This document shows, piece by piece, positions 56,552-64,000 of a stretch of DNA of 64,000 bases; position 1 is the stretch's first letter; each line of letters opens with the position of its first letter. The notes under the pieces are model-generated. The model did not search any database, was not told where the DNA came from, and saw only the letters and a list, made by a program, of their open reading frames with translations. Origin of the DNA: Ligustrum vulgare (taxonomy: Eukaryota; Streptophyta; Magnoliopsida; Lamiales; Oleaceae); the NCBI GenBank assembly GCA_963555705.1, contig OY743182.1, positions 54,502,592-54,566,591 of the forward strand, read 5' to 3'. A program made the translations under genes and the position numbers.

Positions 56552-59500
56552 TCATTCGGGAGCATTGAGGAGAAATGATGTTTTTTCCTCCGGGGGTTCC
56601 CCTTCCAAGAATGGTTTCAACCTTTGCCCGTTGACTTTGAAATGTCCCTTGTCGGGATGATATAGCTCAATAGCTCCATGGGGAAAGATTTGAGAAATTG
56701 TGAATGGCCCCCACCAACGGGATCGAAGCTTTCCGGGGAATAGTCGAAGTCGGGAGTTGAATAGAAGAACTTGTTGCCCAACTTTGAAGTCTCTCTTCAC
56801 AATGTGGTTATCATGCCATTTCTTGGTCCTCTCCTTATAGATGCGAGCGTTTTCATATGAGTTGAGGCGAAATTCATCAAGTTCATTAAGTTGAAGCAAC
56901 CTCACCAATTAATTTTGCATCAAAGTTTAATGCCCGTGTAGCCCAAAATGCTCGATGATCAAGTTCAACGGGGAGATGACATGATTTTCCAAAAACAAGA
57001 CAAAATGGAGACATACCAATAGGAGTCTTGAATGCGGTGCGGTAAGCCCATAATGCATCATCTAGCTTCCTCGACCAATCTTTCCTTGATGTATTCACCG
57101 TCATCTCAAGAATTCTTTTCAACTCTCGATTTGAGATCTCCACTTGGCCACTTGTTTGGGGATGGTAAGGTGTGGCTACTCGGTGCCTCACTCCATACTT
57201 TGACAAAAGTGAGTCAAGGAGGCGATTGCAAAAGTGTTTGCCTCCATCACTAATGATGAGTTGGGGGGTTCCAAATCGTGTAAAAATGTTCTTCTTGAGA
57301 AAATTGACCACCACCCGAGCATCATTAGTGGGTAATGCCACCGCCTCTACCCATTTAGAAACATAATCCACCGCCACCAAAATATATTGATTTGAGAACG
57401 AGGATGGAAATGGCCCCATGAAATCAATTCCCCAAACATCAAAGATTTCCACTTCCAAGATTGAAGTCAATGGCATTTCATTACGCCGAGAGATATTCCC
57501 ACTCCTTTGGCATCTATCACATTTGGATACTAAGGTATAAGCATCCTTGAACAAAGTTGGCCAATAGAATCCCGATTGAAGAACTTTTGAGGTGGTTTTG
57601 GAAGCTCCAAAGTGACCCCCATAAGGTGATGAATGACACCTATCAAGAATTGCTTCCATTTCTTCCTCGGGAACACATCTTCTAATAATTTGGTCCGACC
57701 CCCTCTTGAATAAATATGGCTCATCCCAAAAATAATGTTTCACATCGGCAAAGAATTTCTTCTTTTGTTGATAAGAGAAATCCAGGGGAAGAATACCACT
57801 TACAAGGAAATTCACGAAGTCCGCATACCATGGTGCTTCGAACACTTGGAGAAGATGTTTGCCATGCAATAGTTGTTCATCCGGAAGGCTTCATTGATTT
57901 CCTCTACTCCCACTTCTTTAGGTTGATCCATCCTAGATAGATGATCGGCCACAAGATTATCCGCACCCTTTTTATCACGGATTTCCAAATCAAATTCTTG
58001 CAAGAGAAGGACCTATCTAATCAATCTTGGCTTCGCATCCTTCTTAGCAAGCAAGTATTTTAGCTCGGAGTGATCAGTATAGACAATTACCTTTGAACCG
58101 ATGAGATAAGATCGAAATTTGTCAAAGGCGAAGACCACGGCAAGCATCTCTTTCTCGGTTGTGGCATAATTCAATTGAGCATCACTCAATGTTCGACTTG
58201 CATAGTAGATCACATGCAACAATTTACCTCTCCTTTGCCCCAAAACCGCTCCCACGGCATAATCACTAGCATCGCACATGAGCTCAAATGGTAAGCTCCA
58301 ATCCGGGGCCACAATAATAGGAGCCGAGATAAGCCTCTCCTTAAGAGTGTTGAAAGCCAATAGACACTCTTGAGAGAAATGGAAAGTGTTATTTTTCTCA
58401 AGTAGAGAACAAAGAGGCTTAGTGATTTTAGAAAAATTCTTGATGAATCTCCTATAGAAGCCCCCATGCCCCAAGAAACTTCTTATGCCTTTCACCGAAG
58501 TAAGAGGAGGCAATTTCTCAATAACTAGTATTTTGGCTTTATCAACCTCAATCCCCCCTTGTGAAATCCGGTGGCCAAGTACAATGCCCTCTCTCACCAT
58601 AAAATGACATTTCTCCCAATTAAGTACTAAATTGATTTCTTCACATCTTTTCAAGACTAGATCAAGATTACCCAAGCATTCATTGAAAGAAGAACCAAAA
58701 ACTAAAAAATCATCTATAAATACCTCGATGAATTTTTCCACCATGTCGGAGAAAATGGCCATCATACAACGTTCAAAAGTAGCTGGTGCATTGCAAAGAC
58801 CAAACAGCATCCTCCTATAAGCAAAAGTCCCATATGGACATGTAAAGGTGGTCTTCTCTTGATCTTCAGGGGCTATTAAAATTTGATTGTAGCCCGAGTA
58901 TCCATCCAAGAAACAATAATGAGAATGCCCCGCCAACCTCTCAAGCATTTGGTCAATAAAGGAGAGAGGAAAGTGATCTTTTCGAGTGGCATTGTTCAAT
59001 TTCTGGTAGTCAATGCACACTCTCCATTCCGTCATGGGTCTTGTAGGAATAAGCTCGTTGTTCTCATTTTCAACCACCGTGACACCTCCTTTCTTTGGAA
59101 CACATTGGACGGGACTCACCCATGCACTATCCGAGATTGGATAGATAATTCCCGCATCCAACCACTTCAATACCTCGGCTTTCACTACTTCTTTCATGTT
59201 TGGATTTAGACGGCGTTGGTGCTCCACTGTTGGTTTGAAGTCATCCTCCATGAGGATTTTATGCATGCACAAGGTAGGGCTAATACCCTTGATATCCGCC
59301 ATAGTCCACCCAATAGCCATTTTATGCATTTTCAACACCTCAAGTAGTTTTTCTTCCTCCACTTCATCCAACAAATTCGAGATAATAACGGGAAGAGTAG
59401 AAGAATCACCCAAGTATGCATACCTCAAATGTGATGGAAGAGGTTTGAGCTCAAGAGTTGGGGCTTGTTGAATGGAGGATAGTGAAGGAGAAGAGCTCTC

Positions 59501-61927
59501 TCCCAACTCTTCAAAATATGGCCTCTTCTTGAAGGGATAAAATTTGGGAGCATCCAAGTGTTGTGACATCCTTCCGATGTCCAAATCATCCTCTCCCTCG
59601 ATGGTTATGGAGTGAGCAATGCAAGTTTCAAGGGGTTCCTTAGATGACCCATAGATGAATGATGTAGCCACCTCTTGATCAATGATGTCTACTCGGGAGC
59701 ATGAATTTACCTCGACGGGGTACTTAATGGATTTCATAATGTCGAATGTGATTTGCTCATCTTGAACCCTCAATATCAATTTGCCTCCTTGCACATCTAT
59801 TAAAGCTCGACCGGTTGCTAGGAAGGGTCTTCCCAAGATGATTGGGATATCAAGGTCTTCCTCCATATCAAGAATGATAAAATAGACAGGGAAGATGAAT
59901 TTGTCCACCTTGATTAGCACATCCTCAACAATACCACGCGGATGCTTAATAGAGCGATCGGCCAATTGCAATGAAACTGTGGTTGGCTTTACCTCTCCCA
60001 TGCCCAATCTCCTGAAAATAGACAAAGGCATTAAATTAATACTAGCACCAAGATCACATAATGCTTTACCAAAAGTTAAATCACCAATAGTACAAGGAAT
60101 AGTAAAACTCCCTGGATCTTTGATTTTTGGAGGCAATTTTTTTTGTAGTATGGCACTACATCCTTCCGTGAGCATCACAGTTTCATGATCTTCTAGCCTC
60201 CTTTTGTTTGAAAGGACGTCTTTCATAAACTTTGCATAGCTAGGCATTTGTGCTAATGCATCGGCAAATAGTATGTTGATGTGAAGTTTCTTGAAAACTT
60301 CAAGAAATTTACCAAATTGTGCATCCACATTGTGCTTTTGGAGTCTTTGAGGAAAAGGAATGGGAGGTACATAAGCTTTCACTGGAATAGGAACCTTTGT
60401 TAAGGTCTCCCCGCTTTCCTTCAATGTTGCATCATTTTCATTCGCCTCCTCAACATGCTCATTACCTTTTTCTTTCACCTCGGGTTGTGCCACATGTTGC
60501 TTTACCGTGATTTCCGGTAATTGAATTCCACTTCTTGTAGTGATGGCTTGCACATTTTCCCTTGGATTGATCTCGGTATTGCTTAGCAATGCTCCTTGTT
60601 GTCTCTCCGTCATCATTTTTGCCAATTGCCCAACTTGAGTCTCAAGATTTTTGATAGAAGCCGCTTGATTTTGGAGAATAGTATTGGTCTTGTTCATGAA
60701 TTGCATGAGTATCTCCTCAATGGAAGGCTTCTTCTCTTGAGGTGGTGGAGGTTGAACAAATCCGGGAGGTTGAACAAGACCGGGAGGCTTTACTTGATTT
60801 TGATTGTTGGACCAAGAAAAATTCGGATGATTCCTCCAACCCGGATTGTATGTGTTGGAGTAAGGATTGCCTTGTGGTCGGTTGAAATTTTGAGCATAAT
60901 TCACTTGCTCATTTGAAGTAGAAGCCATTTTGAGCATGGGACATTCCTCAACCTTGTGTGTTGCTCCACATGCATCACAAATAGAAATAGGAGGGTAGAT
61001 TGCTTTTACTGTATGTTGAGAAGATAAATCATCACACTTCTTGAATAGAAGATCCATCTTTGCCGAAAAAGCCGCATATGCATCAACTTCATGAATTCCC
61101 GCAGCTTTCTTTGGTACCATGCGGTCTGTTGGCCAAGTAGAATTGTGGCTAGCCATCCTCTCAAAGAGCTCAATTGCCTCATTAGGTGATTTTGTAGTGA
61201 TAGCTCCATTGGAGGCCGAATCAACCGTCACTCGACTAGATGGATTCATCCCAAGATAGAAATATTGAACTTGCATTTGCTTGGTGAACCCATGATTTGG
61301 ACATTTCCTCAACATCTCCTTGAATCTTTCCCATGCCTCATAGAAACATTCGGTGTCAAGTTGTCGAAAAGTGGAGATATCACTCTTCAATTTAGCCACT
61401 TTTGATGGAGGAAAGTATTTTGTAGTGAACTTTTGAGCAAGATCATCCCATGTTGTAATACTTCCAACCGGTTTGGCATCTAACCATTCACGAGCTCCAT
61501 CTCTAAGGGTATGTGGAAATAACCGCATGTTGATAGCCTCCTTGCTAATTCCCGGATAATCAAAGTTACTACACATCTCCAAAAACCGCGAGATGTGAGT
61601 AAATGGATTCTCCTCGGTCATTCCATAGAATTGTAGATGCCCCTTGAAGAGATTTATCACATCCGACTTTAGATGAAATTTCGGAAGTCCAAATGGGGGA
61701 TATGTGATGCTTCCTCGATTTTGAGTGATGAGAGGGACCATGAATTGCCCCATTGGTCTATCATCTTCATCAATAACGGGATCGGCACCACCTTGGTTGT
61801 TGTCCCCCATATTGTCTTGTATTCTTTGTTGTTCAACTTGTTCTCTTCTTTCCCTAATCCTCCTCCTAAAAGTTCGTTCGGGTTCGGGATCAATTGGAAG
61901 AATGTCCCAAGTCGGACGTTGTTACAT
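56552..61927 (-). pseudogene. Athila gag-pol polyprotein with four lesions
   Basis: The longest open piece is 61810-58013 (1265 residues). In-frame coding extends upstream (DILPIDPEPERTFRRR) to an ATG at 61927-61925 whose next codon is TAA, so the natural start is disabled. Approximate residues from 61810: Gag zinc knuckle CDACGATHKVEEC near 278 (CX2CX3HX4C, one residue shorter than usual), protease CDLGASINLM near 587, RT with FIDDF near 1033, RNase H (MCDASDYAVGAVL, YTDHSELKYL). A stop after RLIR (58013) is followed by the same frame. A frameshift near 57890 leads into integrase (57869-56886; H/H/C/C finger, [28 protein letters not shown]), and another near 56900 leads into its C-terminus ([10 protein letters not shown]). 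Confidence 0.93.
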
Positions 61928-62037
61928 AAACAAGGCAAGAGTACCTAGAAAATGAAAATAAAAAGAAGAAAGAGATGAGAATGAGAAGACAATTCAATTA
62001 ACAAAAAATCAATGCATTTAGTACAAATAAAATCAAT

Positions 62038-62054
62038 CCCCGGCAACGGCGCCA
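62038..62054 (-). promoter_or_regulatory. tRNA-Asp primer binding site of the Athila element
   Basis: Plus strand CCCCGGCAACGGCGCCA, 6 bases from the LTR (AAAACT). Complementary to the 3' end of plant tRNA-Asp, a usual Athila primer. Confidence 0.88.
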
Positions 62055-62060
62055 AAAACT

Positions 62061-63727
62061 TGTTCGCTAAAATCCTATACCGCAAGTGCACAGTTCGCGT
62101 TCAAGTAGTAAAGTGGACTAGAGAAGTCAGGTTATCGTACCCACGAGGATTGATTGATTTGTAACTAAAGTTATTGATTTCATTTTAAAAGAAAAGTCAA
62201 GTAACATAAAAATATGGTTTGGTGGTGAATTACTAACTAAGTGACACAAATAAGAAACATGACAATGTGTAAACTAGTTAACTAAAACAAATAAATAACA
62301 ACATGAAACTTAGAATAAAACTAATTAATCTAAATACTTTAATGAAAACATAAACTTGATAATTGAAACAAGTTACATAACATAAAACAAAGTGAATTTA
62401 GTTTTCATAACTATACTAATTTCTTCTTTTCAAAAATCAATTAGTGGTAGTTAATTAATCAACCAAATTACATGGAAAATTTTAAAATCATAACTTGTGT
62501 AGTATATTCCAATGACAACTTAAAATAGTAACAAACATCTAAAAGTTACAAAAACCTAAAACAACATTCATAATCATAAACATGAAACATGAATACCCAA
62601 AATCTAGAAACTACTTAAAATACTTAAATAAAATTAAACTAGTCAAAAATTCCAACACAATAACATTATCCCATAATAAACTAACAACAACATTTAACAA
62701 ACAACATAAACATATGAATAATACTAAAAATAAAGATTAAAAACAAGAGAATAAAGAAAACTTCCCCTTTTTGTAAAGTTCTTGAAGTGAAAATCCAAGA
62801 TTTCTTCACTTCAACACAAGTTCTTCCATCAACTATTAATATCTTCAACAACCCAAGCACAAAACATTAAATGCACAAGAAATAAATGATATTCTTGATG
62901 AAAATGTGAGAAAATAACAATACCCAAAAGTTTAAACAACAACAAAATACTTAAACATAAGAAAACATTACTAAATCATAAAAACATTACTTGTAAAATT
63001 GCATTAAAGATGTAAATGGTAGGAAAAATACAAGAGAAAATGGAAAAAAGAGGCAAGACTTACATGATACCTCAAAAATCTGACTTTTTCCTCTTTATAC
63101 AAGCCTAAAAATCATCCAAAAATCCTAAAAAGTGCCAAGATCCGCGTAAATCAGTCAAATGGGCCGAACCGGGTCGGCCGGGTTGACCCGGTCCGGCCCG
63201 AAAAGTTTCTTTCTTTTTTTATTTTTTAAAGGCGCGCGATCGCGCGCTTGAAATTTTCGCGATGAGTTAGTCTCGGGTCCGTTTTGAGGTCCAAGTCGCA
63301 TTCGCGACTTGGTTCGAGCCACGCGATCGCGTGGCTCAGGCAAATGATGGTTTTGCAGCTAAGTCCTTTCCGTAATTTCCATCAAGTCCTCCATCTTTTA
63401 ATCTCGAGCAATTTAGTCCCCAAAATTTTAGATTTCTTTCAAATATGTCCTTCTAAAATTGCACTTTTGGCCCTTCAACTTTTGAAATCTTTCAATTTGG
63501 TCCCTTGGTTAATTGCGTGGCTTGTCCAAAACTTCCCGAAAGTGACAAAATGGTCCCCAGACTTCCAATTTCAGCAGAATCTTCACTCCTTTTGTGGTTT
63601 TTGACCTCAAACTTGGATATTAACCTATTTAAACACAAAATATGCATAAATTAGCAGATATTTGTTCAAGATATTCCAAAATATACTAATTTAAAGGTAT
63701 AAAAAGTGTATAAAAATGCACTTAACA
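62061..63727 (-). repeat. 5' LTR of the Athila element
   Basis: 1667 bp, TGTTCGCTAAAATCC to GCACTTAACA. Contains two perfect GC-rich palindromes at 63232-63247 and 63316-63337 and degenerate TTGGTCC(T/C)T-type repeats at 63360-63560. Confidence 0.92.
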
Positions 63728-63732
63728 TTGGG

Positions 63733-64000
63733 TTCAAAAAAATAGGAAAGAAATCAGAAAATTAGGCAAAAATCGAGAATTTCCCCATATTTCAGTCGGA
63801 TCGCGGTCGAACCGCGGTATACAGGGTTAAAGTGGAACCGCGGTTTGCAAACAGCGGTTGACCGCGGTTAGCTTTTTTAAAATATTTGCGACTCAGTCCT
63901 TCTGTAATTGCATGTCTGGTCCTCCAAGTATCTGACTTCTTCAATTCAGTCCCCATACTTTGAGTTTTATTTGAATTTAATCCTCCCCAGAATTGCAACT
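63733..64000. other. Probable piece of another Athila-type LTR
   Basis: Not part of the element to the left. It has the same kind of sequence as its LTR: a palindromic CGCGGTCGAACCGCG block at about 63796-63812, several CCGCGGTT units, then CTCAGTCCTTCTG, CTGGTCCTCCAAG and TTCAGTCCCCATAC, like 63400-63560. The complete Athila element appears to have inserted into it. Confidence 0.5.

Larger units (their letters stand above)
53896..63727 (-). mobile_element. Full-length Athila-lineage Ty3/gypsy retrotransposon
   Basis: 9832 bp, flanked by TTGGG at 53891-53895 and 63728-63732. In minus sense: 5' LTR 63727-62061, PBS, gag-pol 61927-56552, a 1.8-kb untranslated region, PPT-like GTTTGAGGGTATT, 3' LTR 54773-53896. 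Gag begins with a region ending in PPFGLPKFHLKSDV and RT has the CMMAIFSDMVEKFIEVF context, both typical of Athila. No env-like ORF lies after integrase. The LTRs differ by several substitutions and one large deletion, so the insertion is older than the one at 38041. Confidence 0.95.

Overview
The window is nuclear DNA of a seed plant, most likely a eudicot. It is AT-rich and packed with nested plant transposable elements. The only clearly intact host gene is a NAC transcription factor of the VND (vessel-differentiation) clade at 31343-32953. Its three exons encode about 321 residues, and intron 2 uses a GC-AG splice pair. A broken LOG-like cytokinin-activation gene fragment lies at 20653-20904. 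Nothing suggests an organelle or a bacterium.

Layout. 1-10998: right part of a Tat-lineage Ty3/gypsy element (gag end, protease, RT, two RNase H domains, integrase, an antisense spliced gene, 3' LTR). The antisense gene is split by a 1.7 kb solo Ty1-copia LTR (6201-7900, duplication GGGGG). 11440-14680: decayed Reina-like gypsy element on the minus strand. 16427-22800: minus-strand element with short LTRs, containing a Cassandra TRIM (19089-19742, duplication CAATG) with 5S rRNA-like LTRs and the LOG fragment. 23299-25561: solo LTR (duplication CTCTA) with four hairpin motifs. 26389-28144: two head-to-tail copies of a MITE-like repeat. 29000-38040: VND gene and surroundings, with a CACTA terminus built of six palindromes and MITEs. 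38041-44720: very young non-autonomous LTR element (duplication GCCAT) with a 250-residue ORF I do not recognise. 45180-47702: second Tat remnant with its spliced antisense gene. 47938-48345: 3' end of a Helitron. 48452-49706: large foldback repeat. 50047-53287: deleted PIF/Harbinger element. 53896-63727: complete but disabled Athila-lineage element (duplication TTGGG), apparently inserted in another LTR.

How the parts relate. The young element at 38041-44720 shares PBS, LTR ends, PPT-side hairpin, a post-ORF motif and a tandem repeat with the Athila element at 53896-63727, but has no gag or pol. The simplest reading is that it is a parasite moved by Athila-type proteins. The resident Athila copy carries a stop just after its likely gag start, a stop in pol and two frameshifts, so a helper would have to be elsewhere. 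The two Tat antisense genes (4910-9448 and 45690-47702) show the same order: a Transposase_28-type domain, introns, then a proline-rich and coiled-coil C-terminus.

Limits. All family names come from reading motifs by eye. No search, alignment score or dating calculation was run.
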